Of a stretch of DNA of 64,000 nucleotides, positions 34,304-46,812 are shown piece after piece. Below the pieces are notes generated by a model. The model saw only the letters and a list, made by a program, of their open reading frames with translations, did not search any database and was not told the DNA's origin. The position numbers were made by a program, and so were the translations under genes. The stretch covers positions 1,633,394 to 1,697,393 of the forward strand of contig NW_021167080.1 in NCBI RefSeq assembly GCF_003711515.1, read 5' to 3'. The first letter of the stretch is position 1. Every line of letters begins with the position of its first letter. The DNA comes from Sodiomyces alkalinus F11. Taxonomy: Eukaryota > Ascomycota > Sordariomycetes > Glomerellales > Plectosphaerellaceae.

Positions 34304-35690
34304 ATGTCCATCTTTTCTCGCCTTCGCCGCTCATTATCATCACCATCCCAAGCGGACGATGGTGCCGGCGCCGGCATCTCCATTGATTATGCTTTGAATA
34401 TCCGCGGTGAAAGCCCAGCCAAGCTAACTCTGCAACGCGTATTCGAACAGAGCCGTCAAGTGGTCCGGAACAACAAGGATGCCACCACGCCACCCGAGGC
34501 ACCAGCCAGGCCGACTACAAAAGGACGGCCGAGGCTTCTTCTTATGGGGCAAAGGAGGTGAGGGTTACCCGTTACCCGTTACCCGTTGCCAGCCTCGTTC
34601 GCTAGTTAACTTGTTAAATTTCAACTTAGGAGCGGCAAGTCTTCCATATCGAGTGTCGTCTTTCACAAGCTGCCGCCCAATGAGACCCTATTTCTCGAGT
34701 CGACGGCCCGGATACAGAAAGATTCCATGGCGTGAGCATCTGCATCTGCCCCCCTCCCCTCCCCACCTTTTGATCCTCTTCTCGGGTCTTATTGTCCTTC
34801 TCCTCGGCTGACACAGACGGCCGCCGCAAAGTTCGTTCATGGACTTTCAAGTATGGGACTTCCCCGGCCAGATCGACATCTTTGAGAACCCCAACTATGA
34901 CATGGACGCCATCTTTGGGGAAATCGGCGCCCTTATCTGGGTCATCGATGCCCAGGACGACTACCTCGAGGCCGTGACGCGCCTCAACACAACCATCCTT
35001 CACCTGCAGCGCTCCTATCCGAACATCAACATCGAGGTCTTCATCCACAAGGTCGACGGCCTCTCGGACGACTACAAGCTAGACATCCAACGCGACATCA
35101 CCATCCGGATCCAGGACGAACTCTCGGACCACGGCTTCGAGAACGCGCCCGTCACCTTCCACCTCACGTCCATCTACAACCACTCCATCTTCGAGGCCTT
35201 CTCCAAGGTCATCCAGAAGCTCATCCCCCAGCTCGGCACCCTCGAGGCCATGCTCACCAACCTCTGCCGCACATGCCGCTTCGAGAAGGCCTACCTCTTC
35301 GACGTCCTCTCCAAGATCTACATCGCCACCGACTCGGCCGCCGCCGACATGGCCTCCTACGAGATCTGCTCCGACTACATCGACGTCATCATCGACATCA
35401 CCGAGGTCTACGGCTCCTGGCCCCGCTCCGACGCCCAGCGCCGCCGCATCGAGGGGGAGCCCTGGAACGCCAAGGTCGACGACCAGGTCGCCTGCCCCTG
35501 GGCCGAGAGCTGCATGGTCCTCCACGACGCCGGCCGGCCCATCATGCTGCGCGAGGTCGACCGCTACCTCGCCCTCGTCGCCATCATGAAGGAGGACTCG
35601 TACGACCGCATGCCCCTCGTGAACATGAACGTCGAGGCTGTCGTGCAGGGGTTGACCGAATTCTTCGACATTACCAAACCCAGGAAGTGA
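34304..35690 (+). CDS. gtr2: Gtr2/RagC-like GTPase
   Basis: Rag-family GTPase of the RagC/D (Gtr2) branch, which pairs with Gtr1 on the vacuole to signal amino-acid supply to TORC1. Exons 34304-34557, 34630-34731 and 34832-35690 give 404 residues. The P-loop MGQRRSGKSS is split by intron 1. Next come the [18 protein letters not shown] switch region, VWDFPGQ (G3) and HKVDGLSDD (G4), followed by the C-terminal roadblock-type dimerisation domain ([18 protein letters not shown]). The HKVDG motif and the lack of a lipid anchor fit Gtr2. The third exon acceptor is uncertain: AG at 34830-34831 is preferred because it gives [14 protein letters not shown], and AG at 34815-34816 would insert five residues in frame. 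The first intron contains a short TTACCCG tandem repeat. An unusually long N-terminal extension precedes the G domain. Confidence 0.93.
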
Positions 35691-36105
35691 GGCATCTGGG
35701 GGCGGGGGGGATTAAAAGGGATCATGTCGAGGTCGGTGATGGTGTAGATACCCGAAGTAGGAAAAAGGAGGTAAGAGGCAAATTATACCTCTTCGTTTCT
35801 TAGCAAGTACCTATGCAACCTACCTGCCTTCTGCGACGAACCGCTCCACGGCCAAACTCACGGCTAGGCATCTTCCTGGGGAAACGTATAAGATACGTGC
35901 TTCGAACTTTTCTCTTTAGAACGGATGGGCAGGGTATGGACATAGCCACAACCTAATCTACCTTAATATTACTTTGATAACCCATACGTTTCTCACCGCG
36001 GTTCTATCTTTGTCTGTTGTTATTTGTCCCGAGACTACTTCTCTGGGGGGAGAACCGCCTAGGGGGCTCTTCGAACGGGCGAGGCCGTGGCGTGGTAACA
36101 AACTC
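35691..36105. other. Convergent spacer, Gtr2 / Apc4
   Basis: The 415 bp between two converging 3' ends show no gene or RNA structure. Confidence 0.5.
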
Positions 36106-39086
36106 CTAGGCCGCCTCGCTGTCTTTGCCCGAGCGACCGTTCTCCTTGTTCGCTTTGCCAAAAGTCCTCGGCGTCTGCGCAACGGAAGACGCATTGCTGC
36201 TCTCGTTCTGGATTCCGTCTTCCAGAACAAACACCTTCCAGGTTGCGCGATCGCGGCCGAGGAGACACACTCGCGGGGCTATCTCCCCACGCGCTTCGCT
36301 CCGGGAATGTGCCTCCATCTGTATGGGCGACAAGGCAGGATCATCGGGCAGCGGGGAAACTCGGTACCCTTCTGCCGTCGCCAGTGTCTTTTCAAGATCT
36401 TGAGGCGGCGGAAGATCACCTTCAGTGTAAGGTGCGTAGTTGATCTGAGGGGATTGGACTGGAACTTGCACTACGGCTGTCTTGCCTTCTGTCGTCACAT
36501 TGTTAGGGTTATCAGAGGAGAAAAGGGGAGTGGGGGAAAAGGGCTCGATGATGTGATCAACGGTGATGGCTTCTTACCTGGATACGATAACAAAAGAACC
36601 AAGGTGGTCCCGCTTGAAAACTTCAGATCGACAATCTTGCCGCTAGTTTGTACACGGAGTGATGCGACGGTGTCCGATATCTTGGTGCTTATACCGTTGA
36701 TAATCTTCAACCGGGTGCAGAAAATATACACTTGATCAACATACGAGGTTAGTCATGGCCCAAGTCAGACCAGTCTGTGACCTGTGGGAAGACTCCCCTC
36801 AACTTACATTCCGAGTCGTGTGTTTGTTGAGTAATCGCGGTGAACGTGCGAGCACCGCTAGAATCCTGCGACCGGTTAGATGAATTTCCTGTTCATCGAC
36901 TCAACTTGCTACTTACCCCGACAGTAGTATCAGGGCACATTACAGCATCCATGCTGGACATTGCGTGCTGTAAGACCATCTTGGTTGGCTGGCCAAAGTG
37001 AACGCTTCTCTTCTGGGCTTCGGCAATGTCCCTGAAGATACCGCTTGCTCGGGCGTCCAGCTGGTCGACAAGGTAGGCAACATGAGGTAGGCCCTTCTTG
37101 TACGGCTGTCCCGCCTCATGCTGCTTCAACTGCATGTCGATGGTGTCAAGCAACGATGATCCCTCCCCGACGGTTTGCCAATCTGCCTGCGCCTCCTGCT
37201 CGGTCACACCGTCGTCGAAGAAGATGGCCATGGGACTCTGAACCAAGTAGTGCTGAACATAGGCCAGCACGGACCCGATGTCTAGCGCGGCCTCTCTATC
37301 ACTGAGTTCATCGCCCACGGAGCCGGATTGGGCTGCGCGGTCGATTTGGAAACGTAGCCAGGCCGAGAAGGCATTGAAAAAGTCGAGCTCTTCCATTACT
37401 TGAAGAAGGATGCGGTGGCCTATGACCTTCAAGCAAGAGACGAAGTCCATGGCACGGGTGATCTGGGTGACTGAGAATCCGATGTCGTCCCGGTTGTCAT
37501 AGAACAGGGCGAGGCCGCGGAGACGGCTAAGGATGATGGATAGCCGTTCGAGGGCGGGGATCAAATTCTCGTGGATGAGAGACCGGAGGTTCTGCAAGCC
37601 GGACGTGACGGCCTTGTCCCATCGCTTGTGGCCCTAGAAAGTCCGAGGAGTCAACAAAAAGCCGCCCCGTTAGTTCATCTGCTAGAGATGGGCATAGTGG
37701 CGTTTTCACTAAGAGACTTGGACACTTACACGCTCTGCCAACTGGTCTACAAGCCACTCCCTGGCGACGGGGTAGAGATGGCCAGTGACGACGGCGTGGA
37801 ACAAGGCTGGGACAATGTCACTAGGGCCACTCTCTTCTTTAGCCAGATCCTCTTGGACGCTACGCATAAAACGCGAGGGGAGCTCTCGGCTGTTGTTATA
37901 TTCCACCACCATGTGGAGTTGGGCTTGTTTGACGTAGCGTAGCAACTTTTGTACTGTCGTCAGTTTGGATGCTATGAGGGAGAGGTTGATGGGTGACGAA
38001 GGTATGAAGGGTAGGTCCATGGGAACGAGGTAGAGGGCTCGGTCATCATCTGACGGATGCTTCAGGAACAGGCTGTGGGTGGACATGGTAGGGTGCGAGG
38101 TATGATGGGTGAGTTGCAGAACGCCCGGCCGGTAAATGGCGCTTGGGAGGGTGTAGCGGAAGTCGCCGATGACGAAGGAGTCGTAGATACTGAGGTGAAG
38201 ACGGCCGTCGTTCGTACCCACAACCATGATATAGACTTGGTCGCTGTCATCGGCCTTGAACGGCTGGAAGAGGAATTCTATGCTGGTCCGTAGTGTGAAG
38301 ACCATGGCGTCCTCCCTAGCGTTTTGGAACGGCGTCAGTGGTCTATCCGCATCGAAGAGGAGGAAAAAGCACAAGAAGAAAAGGGACAAGGGGAGTATAG
38401 AACATACCCGTCCCCTGCACTACTAGATGGAAGGGGACTGATCTTCGGGAGGGAAGCATCGATCTCGAGGAACGTGAGCTCGCGGGGCAGGTCGACAGGA
38501 GGAGGCCTCTCCTTGTCTCCTAATTCCAGCTCCCTGGCCATATCATGCTGCCACGAAGAGAGCGACTGATCCTGTTGCGACGGGTGGCTATGGGCGTTAG
38601 GGGGGTTGCCAATGATGTTGCGAGCCCAACCGATATGGGTGATTTTGGCCGACGAATCCGGGCAGATGGGAATATGATGAGCCGCCTTGTTATACTCGAG
38701 GCCCATGAGCCTCACATGGCCGTCACTCCAGCCCACGGCCAGAAACTGACCTGTCAAGGGATCAGCGCGTCAAGTTCTCATCATGGGCGTAGATGGGAAA
38801 AGGTGAATAGGCGAAGGGAATACGCGAAGGGAACGAAGGGATGAAAGGACACACCATCGGGCTTCCATTTCAGAGCGAGTGGTTCCGGTGCCGCAATGCC
38901 TGGCCGAGAAATCTGACGTATCTTGGACACGACTTGATCTTTTGGACGATAAATAAGAAGATTCTCCGCCGATGCATCCCAGGTAGCTGTTAGGTCCACG
39001 GTAGGATTGCTCTTGGGTAATCCATCAGGTACCCGATGATCGAACCGAGTCTCGCTTAGGAGACGCAAAGGTTCCGGTTCAGCCAT
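36106..39086 (-). CDS. apc4: Anaphase-promoting complex subunit 4
   Basis: Subunit 4 of the anaphase-promoting complex, the nuclear ubiquitin ligase that drives mitotic exit; Apc4 bridges the platform subunits. Seven exons join in phase: 39086-38855, 38750-38408, 38315-37730, 37633-36917, 36865-36808, 36730-36578 and 36488-36106, giving 823 residues. The N-terminal WD40-like propeller begins with PTVDLTATWDASAENLLIYR and ALKWKPDGQFLAVGWSDGHVRLM, the standard Apc4 WD40 opening. The Apc4 helical domain follows (LQNLRSLIHENLIPALERLSIILSRLRGLA). The C-terminal part carries the second beta region and ends in a charged tail. The first intron of the later set has a clear GACTAAC branch, but its acceptor is the less usual ATCAAG. 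The gene is complete. Confidence 0.9.
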
Positions 39087-39314
39087 TAAGAAGAGGAGAG
39101 ATGTGTTGCAAAGCGTTGCAAGAGCATGATCGCTCGGGCTTTTGTCCCCTGGTTGGTGAGAGAGTGAGTGTCAAGGAAGGCTCTCTTCTGGCAAAGCGAG
39201 TCGACACTGATATTATTTTAACGGGACTGGAGGGAATGATCATCCCCCGAGGGTAATATTATAGCTGAACACCAGGAGAGTATACGCCGTACACGCCATA
39301 CAGGTAACAGAAGG

Positions 39315-39346
<32 letters not shown>

Positions 39347-39870
39347 AAGGTCACGCCGTCAAGATACGCTTGAGATTGCCCATTCCTCCCTCACTGTGTG
39401 TACCTTGCCTACCTACCTACCGTACCTACCTACCTACCTTAGTATGCGCTGGTCCTGGAGGTTGCGGGCAAGAGCCTCCCCCCAAGCTGTGTTAATCCAC
39501 TACAGTCGCACGGATCGTTTCGCGCACTCCAGCGAGGCTGGGGTCCGCTGTGGACTTTATGTACAGGCTATGTCCGGGTCTCCCACACAGTGTCTAATCA
39601 CAACAACCCTATTCCAAATGTAAATTGCGGCGTACTCGACTCAATGGCGCTTTCGTGGTGACCACTTTTCCAATTTACTAAGGTATTTCCTTTTATTATC
39701 ATCAACGTTCAACGTCAACTAAGTAGACAGGAAAAGTGACAGCCCATGCCGTGACCCTTTTTGATCCCATCGTCGCATTCGTTCTATCTGCTCAAGAAAA
39801 AGAGAAGAAGAAAAACAAGACGGGAGAATCTCCCAGATGCGTCCAAAGTCTGGTGATGCTCTGCTTTTAT
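39087..39870. other. Promoter region of Apc4 / 3' flank of delta-COP
   Basis: This spacer lies between two minus-strand genes. It holds a 30-base A run at 39315-39344 and a block of ACCTACCT repeats at 39409-39441. No gene was seen. Confidence 0.5.
39315..39344 (+). repeat. Poly-A run of 30
   Basis: Thirty consecutive A lie about 230 bp upstream of the Apc4 start. It is a T tract on the transcribed orientation of both neighbours and a plausible nucleosome-excluding element. Confidence 0.85.
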
Positions 39871-41728
39871 TTATTCGACCAAGAAGTTATCCGCGACAGA
39901 CTTGAGTTCCTTGGAGAAAGTGACCTCCTCGTTCTCCTCGAACAAAGAAACCGCCAAAACCTGCCCGAATGTGTTAATCCTCGTGATACGACTGAAGAGC
40001 AGACGCTCCCCGGGAGAGAGAGAGGAAGAGGAGGAGGAACACTTACATCAACATCCACGTAAGGAGACGTCTTGGAAAACCGTATCGTCATCGGGAAGAA
40101 ATCGTTCTCGTCGTCCGTCTCGGCCTCAAACTCGAACGCTCCACTGGGGTTGTCCTCCGACACGCTGCCAATATTCCACTCGACGGAATCGCCCGACACC
40201 TCATACGACGCATCGAAGCTCGACACCACCGGCTCGTTCGCCCCGTAGGGGATGACGACGCTCACGTCGTTGAGCGTGTCGCCGCCCGTGAGCTCGTACT
40301 CCACCGTCACGTTGCACTTGCCGCCCTCGTTGCTGATCCACGCCGTCAGCGTGATCGGGCAGGCGCTGCTGTCGTCCGTCTTGGGCGTGGCCCGCCACCG
40401 CAGCACCCCGACGGCGTTGTTCACCGGGAACCCGCGTGCCGTGTTGCTCATCTGGATCACCTTGGACTCGTTGAACGCGTTGCGGTTGACGTTCGGGTGC
40501 GTCCGGAACTGCGCGCCGTGGCTCGGCACCGCCCTGAGGTCGAGCTTGATCTTGGTCAGGCTCGGATCCGAGATGCGGAGCGTGAGGTCGCCGCTGATCG
40601 CCAGCGAGTTGATGGCCCCTTCGCGAGACAGTTTGGCGCTGATGGCCTCGGTCACGGTGACGTGGATGGCATCCCGATCCAGCGTAGAAGACAGCCGCGG
40701 CTCCGCAGCGTGCTCCGTGGCCGGTGCCGCCGCCGGGGTGATCAACGGGGAATCGTCGACTTCGGGCCCCATCTCGCCACGAACGCGTTCGAACATGTCC
40801 GTAGTCTTGGACTTCTTGCCTAGTTGCATACCCTTGGCCTTGGGCGCGCTCATCCTACAAAAATGGTATTAACACATGTCAGTCCCCAATGTAGGCTTGG
40901 CGCGGACCCTGGCGAGGGAGGGGAGGGAGGGGAGGGAGGGGGTCACCCACTTATTGTATGTCTTGTTCTTCTCAGCCTCGTAAGAGTCGTATGTATCTGT
41001 TGTTGTCGTCGAACGGGCCGGCGGCGTGTATGTCGGGTACACGGGCGTCCTGGGCATGCCGGCGCGGCTGGCCCGTGCCGATTCCTTTCGTTGCATCTCG
41101 AGCTGCTTGGCCTTGCGCTTCCGCTCCTCCGTTGCCTCCAACTCTTTGTTCTAGACGATTAGAAGATAAACCGAATTAGCATGATTCTTCGTATTTGGGT
41201 CACTTGTGTCGGCCACGGCATACCCTCGCAATGATTTCCTGGATACGCTCCTCGTGACTCTCCATCTCCAAGAAGGTCTTGATCTGGCCGATCGTCAAGT
41301 TCTCCCTGTAGCCCAGGGCGACGAGTTCGTCAAAAGCACTGAGTAGTTCGTAGGCATTCTTCAGGATTTCCCGCTCGTCAAGAGTCCTACAGGTGCTGGT
41401 GACCACCTGGGCGAAGAGGTGTAGCGAATCGATGTCTTGGAGAATGTTGGATTGGCGGTTCGTGATGAGCACCATGTACAGCTCGTCCAATGGCTGGTAC
41501 ACAAAGCGCACATTGTCTTGCTCAACGGTGGTGTGCTGCGTGCCGGAGTCCGCCAGTTTGGGAAGCGAGGCTAGAAGGGCTTCTATGCGAGACCGTGGCA
41601 TCTCCCTGAACTGTCGGGAGAGGACAGCTTTCCCGCCACGGGTGCAGATCGACGCTGCGAGGACAACCTAGTCTTGTCAGAACCGGGGTCACCTCCCTAA
41701 TAGATCTGTTTCGTTGAGAACTCACCAT
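39871..41728 (-). CDS. Coatomer subunit delta (delta-COP)
   Basis: Delta subunit of the COPI vesicle coat, acting in Golgi-to-ER retrograde traffic (yeast Ret2). Five coding exons are inferred: 41728-41726 (the ATG alone), 41667-41224, 41150-40951, 40854-40047 and 39960-39871, giving 514 residues, the normal length. The N-terminal longin-like domain starts VVLAASICTRGGKAVLSRQF, which is the conserved start of delta-COP once the ATG is spliced on. A charged linker (EERKRKAKQLEMQRKE) follows, then GMQLGKKSK. The mu-homology domain runs from about residue 270 (DAIHVTVTEAISAKLSREG) to the end. The last exon encodes VLAVSLFEENEEVTFSKELKS. The intron directly after the ATG (41725-41668) has a TTCTGAC branch and a normal CTAG acceptor. 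Divergent from the acidic-protein gene. Confidence 0.94.
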
Positions 41729-42599
41729 TGTGACGGAGAACTGGCGATGGTTACTATTCGGCGAGGAGGAGTTTTGGGTTGGCAACTATTTTCGTGGTGC
41801 TGTCGCAACCCAGGAGACATAACATCAGGAGGGTCCAACGAACCTCCCGCCTAGCTCGATTTTGGATGTGTGGTATCTGGTCAATGCACGGACCACTTCA
41901 CGCTACGCCGAAGAGACCTAATAATGCCTGACGTAAGGTACCGTACGAAGTACAACGTAAGGTGGGGCTTCAAATCTTCATAGCATAAGATCACCTTAGG
42001 CTGGCGCGTTACCCTCAATTTCCTCCTTGTCCACGACATTGTCCACAAAATTCTTGCCTTCCTCTTTCGTGCCTTCGATTTTCCGAATCCCGCCATTTAA
42101 CCAACGTGATCCATCGCCACATTCTCGCCACAGCGATTCTCATCATCTATCTCTCTTGTCCATGCGGAGCAAAAATTCCATTGAAGTCGACTTTCAGAAC
42201 TTTTCAGATTCTTGAGACACCACCATCTTCACTCAGCCGTTTACCGAGCCGCCAATCTTCCACCTGCGATCGCGAATCACTCTAACGCCGCTTTCCTTCC
42301 CTCTATTTGTAACTGTCCAGACACTTTCGTCGACGAGTTTGCAAGTACCTAGGTAGTGTGCAGTTTGGCCGAGTCTACGAGGAAAGCACCCAGAACCTGG
42401 AAGATTGCGGCTACCTTATTTGCCTTAAGCTGGTTCGCCAGCCAGAACCGATTGTACCCTGGATACCGCCTCTGCTTACCTGGCCGCGACTTACCCAACC
42501 ACGGCCACGCGGATTTGACTTTGCTTTTCTCCTTCTTCCTTTTCCCTTTCCTTACTGTAACTCTGCCATCCGATAAGCCTACGAACAGAGCCGACAACC
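41729..42599. promoter_or_regulatory. Divergent promoter spacer, delta-COP / acidic protein
   Basis: An 871-bp spacer between two divergent starts. It has a GTAAGGTACCGTACGAAGTAC palindromic cluster at about 41935-41962 and a C/T-rich leader toward 42599. Confidence 0.5.
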
Positions 42600-45134
42600 A
42601 TGTCTACGACATTACAAGTGCCCGATGGAGATATGAGTCTCGATTTGTCTGCGCCTGTAGATGGCCTCGAAAGTCACATGGACGATGGGTATATTGATTA
42701 CTCCGAAGATGAGGCCCCAGAGTCCTCTCCGATCAAGGCAGCCAGCAACATCTCGAGCTTCGATGCAAACCTTTCGGCTGGTGATGCTCCCAACTTCGCG
42801 GAACAAGCACCTGGTGCCATATTCCAGTCAACCACCGTGATCGCCACATCCGAATTTGAGGTTGCAGATTCTACTGTTGAGCCCCCCATGAATGGCGATG
42901 CTGTCTTAGCTGAGACTTCTGCCCTTGTCGATGATGCGTCTGTCCCAGCTCCATCAGTCATTGAACCAAAACGCGAACACTCTCAAGAACCGGTGATAAC
43001 ATGGGATGAGGAGCAGTTGAAAAGTGTTGGTCCAGAGGAAGAGATGAATGTCGCGCAGAACTCCCACCCGGATAACGAACAGAGCGAAAGCGAAGCGCCG
43101 AAACAGCCCAGCGCGGATAGCGAGACTGTTGACGATACCTACGAGGATGATGGCGCTGGACATTTGTCCCCTAATGATTTAGTAGATGAGGAAACCCAAG
43201 ATCCCGAGTCAGTTGCAGATGCCTCGGCCACGGTCCTATCTTCACAGCAAGGTGATGATAGTCAACATGAGATTGACTACGAAGAGGCCGCCCCTGATCA
43301 TACTGAGTCTGAGAAGAAACAAGAACACGATGATGGCTTGGGCGAGGTCAACCAACTCGGCGAGGACCATGGTAGTATCCCAGACACAGGGGATGACGGC
43401 GGCATGCCAGTGGAAAATGCATCCGACTCTGAGGGCCGGGAATATGGCGATGAATCTATGCAGGACTTCGATGGAACCGGCGATGGGCTGGAGATCTATC
43501 CCGCAGAGGATCAAGACGACGATGCTGACATTCAGTATGGCGAATCTTCCACTGGGTCTCTCCACACGCCCGAGGACGGAGAAGTGGATATGCCCATGAT
43601 CACGGTTTCGTGGCGTGGGGCCGACTACCCTTTGTTCTACCACTCCCCCGGTAGCGAGGGCAGAGAGTGCTTTTTTGATGACCTGAGTTTGCTGCAATGC
43701 AAAATGGAGGAGCTGATCGCCAGCTTTCGAAGAGAACTGGGCAACGATTTAAGCGACGTCGACGAGCTCGTCTTCCAGGTCGACGAGCTCGGACTTGAAT
43801 TTGCCGAGGTATGTGAATCTTTTCATTCACTCGGTTTCTTGCTTTCTTTTCTCTCTCTCTCTTTTGTTTTCTTCCTCCATCTAACTTGCTTTACCTAGAC
43901 GTGCCGGCCTGATGAGTTCTCGGAGATTACGCTTGGTGGCATCCTCCAGATTTTCGACACCCTCGTGAAGAACAAAGACCCTGAAGCCTCCCGACCCATG
44001 TACTGCTACCTGCTCACGCGGCCTCGAACAGCCAAGAGATGGCATGCCTTGATCGAAGATGCGTACCAAGGAAAGAACATTGACGAGGTGTGCTGTTCTT
44101 TCCAACCTCAGGGTCACGACTCGGGGGATGCGGATAGCAGCGATGAGGACCCTGGGATGGCCCTCATGCAGGTCGACGATGAAATTGGAGATGATGTCGA
44201 AGATGAAGTGGAAGGCGAGGTGGAGGTTGTTGTTGAGGGCGTTGAGGATGAAGCTGAACAACTCGATGGAGATGACGGTGAAGTTGACCCAAGCTATACT
44301 CTGGATCATGGGCTGGAGCAAGAGTTCGATGACGCGAGGAGTAGCAAAGGTGACGAAGTGGTTGACGAAGATTTGGAGGCCGTGGGTGCTGCTGAAACTG
44401 GTGCTTCGGAACCCACGGACGATGATGTTCATGCTGCGACTTCCATGCCCGATGAACTAGCATCTTCCCAGGCGCCGGAGGCAAATACTGCCGAAGGTCC
44501 ATTGGATGAGAGCAGAGAGGTCGTTGAGCTGGCTTCGGCATATGACGGTAAGTCGGCCATTTCGCTTCCTACACCCTATACACCTTTGCATCTCCTGTGC
44601 AATACTGACCTGACCTTCCTAGTCTCTGAGACTGCACATTTCCTCAACCCCACCGATATGCAGACGGATGATGTCGCCTATGATAGAGAGCAGCAAGTTG
44701 TATCAGGCGATGACGAAGACACCACGACCGTAGAAGCAGTGGCAGCAGGACTCGACAATGATGCTGCAAGTAGGGTAAGCCCGGTATCTAGTGCTACCGC
44801 AACCCTGAACGGCGACGACGAGGAAGATTTCGGGGCCGGTATCGACCTGAACGCCGACCTATCCCGCGACGACTTCCATGATCATCCATCGCCTTCCACG
44901 CGGGAGACTCGTCATGATGAGTTGGAAGAAATCGACTGGCGAGATTACCCCGGTCAAGGGGATGACGAGGAGACACTCCATGACACCGCGTCGGTAACCG
45001 GGAAGCGGCCTAGATCGGAGGAGGACGACACGCTCGGCGAAGAGGACGAGCAAGGTTAGTTGGCTCAAGCACTCTTTCTATGTGGATCTTCTGGGACTGA
45101 CACCGGTGCAGATGTCAAGCGTCAGCGGTCTTAA
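42600..45134 (+). CDS. Large acidic, probably nuclear protein of unknown function
   Basis: Four exons (42600-43808, 43899-44547, 44623-45054 and 45112-45134) join in phase to give 770 residues. The protein is overwhelmingly acidic and disordered, except for one folded-looking block at about residues 331-460. That block begins ITVSWRGADYPLFYHSP, continues LSLLQCKMEELIASFRRELGND and ELVFQVDELGLEFAE, and ends TLGGILQIFDTLVKNKDP...YCYLLTRPRTAKRW. The pattern of conserved hydrophobic and charged positions suggests a real domain, which I remember from other filamentous fungi as an uncharacterised conserved protein but cannot name. A basic KRPRSEEDD segment and the C-terminal DVKRQRS look like nuclear localisation signals. 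The last exon is only 23 nt and supplies that basic end. Function not assigned. Confidence 0.8.
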
Positions 45135-46812
45135 GCTTCATCTTGCCGACACCCTTCTTTCGCCCATTCCCTGACTAACCATACTTACATTGACCCAAGT
45201 CCGAACCCCATTTTGTAGACCCCGACCATTCGACATTCGGCGTTTTTTCCGTCCCCCTGCGTCCTGAGGCAGCCGCTTGGTCGCCAGGGAAGACTCCGAC
45301 AAAGATTTCAAAATGACATAACCGAGTGTCATAACTGCAGCAAAGCTAATAACCCTGGCGTAAGGGCTCTAATTTACCAAGGTAGGGTCCGACTTCGATC
45401 AGAAATACTGACACCAGCAATCGTCATGCGACGCATGGAACGAGTTCCATGCTTCTTCGTAGTATGACAGCCGGCGGCCTAGCGCTACGACCCGTCGTAC
45501 ATTACATTAGTTTGGCAAGTTTTTATTCATCCGATACCCGGGCATTAGGCCCTCGGAGACGGCGTACGGCGCAAAAGTGGCCACCAAAAAGAGAGGCGCA
45601 GATAGGCACTTACGTGCTTGTGATCAATGCGGCCGGGAGGGTATGACGTTTCTGCTTTTTCTTCTTCTTCGTCTTGGCGTATCCGGTATTTGCACTGCTT
45701 CGTTGAATGGAGTCTGGAGCTCAAGGAGGGAGTCGTGATTTGCGGCTTTCGTGGAGAATAGGGAGTGGAGGCTACATATGCTTTGGTACAGCCAGCGAGT
45801 GGTGCTCCAAGACTTGGAGATCGTGGGACGCCAGACTCCTGGAGACCAGGCCTGACAAGACAAAGGCGCAAACCGTGCTTGGACTGTGACGAGGAATTCC
45901 ACCGAGTCTGTTTTGTTGAATGGAGAGCCTCACGGGTTTGGGGGACCTTTTTGTGGTTTATATTTTTTGTCCACCGAAATAGGTAGAGACAAGTTACTTT
46001 TGCCAGAAGAATAAGGTAAGGTAGCTTGCTGATTTTGATCCATACTTTATTTGGTTCCAATCACAGGGGAAAAGTACAAAGTAATTTACGACATGGGATA
46101 TTGGCTGTCTCGAATCCCATCAAGTCGATCAAATATCTAATACACCTACCTGACTGAAGCTAGGAATCTGATCTGATGTCCACCATGCGCTGTGATATCC
46201 CGTCGCTGGCCAACATGCATGAAGCACGTGGATGTACCTAACAGCCTCGGAGCTAGTTCTGGCCTCCGGGTGGGACTACCCCATGGGCCTCGCCCATCCG
46301 CTGACGTCCCCATTGGACCGCGGAGTGGACACGGGCTTCCCCGACTGACGATATGCTCCAAATGAGCACCGTGCACTCTTCGAGATGTGGAGAAGTACGA
46401 AGTGCGGAGTAAGTGTAGTCGTAGGGAGACGGAACTCCGAGTCACTCCCCAGTGCTGTTCGAGGCTTTGGTAAGAATGGAGACATCCGTAGTCGTCTGCT
46501 CCTGTATAAGTAACCACAAAACATTCAAAGACGGACAGGACGCAAGGCCGTATTAAGAATAAATTCATGTGTGCTATAGGTAGCCCGGCTGTCCTGCCAG
46601 GAGAGCTGACGATGACTTCTCTCGAAAGCTGGCGACTGTTCAAGATTTCCTGGTCTCCCTCCACTGTACCAGTACTTCGTATAAACTGAAAAAGCTACCT
46701 TACCGTACCTTACTAGCATATAACCTTTTAGGAGTGTTTTCCTCCCCCGAATCTCGTAAACCAGTTCCGATCCCCATCCAGTTTGAACACGATTCCCTGC
46801 GCATGGTTCCGC
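45135..46812. other. Intergenic spacer
   Basis: No gene is supported in this 1.7-kb spacer between two converging genes. Open frames on both strands (for example 45545-46060 and 46146-46664) are short, overlapping and without domain or splice support. Two TTGAATGGAG repeats occur near 45703 and 45917, and GGTAAGGTAGC-type repeats near 46014 and 46696. Confidence 0.5.

Noticed and set aside
45545..46060. A 171-codon minus-strand frame in the spacer
   Set aside because: It has no domain, no codon bias, overlapping frames on the other strand, and no splice signals linking it to neighbours.
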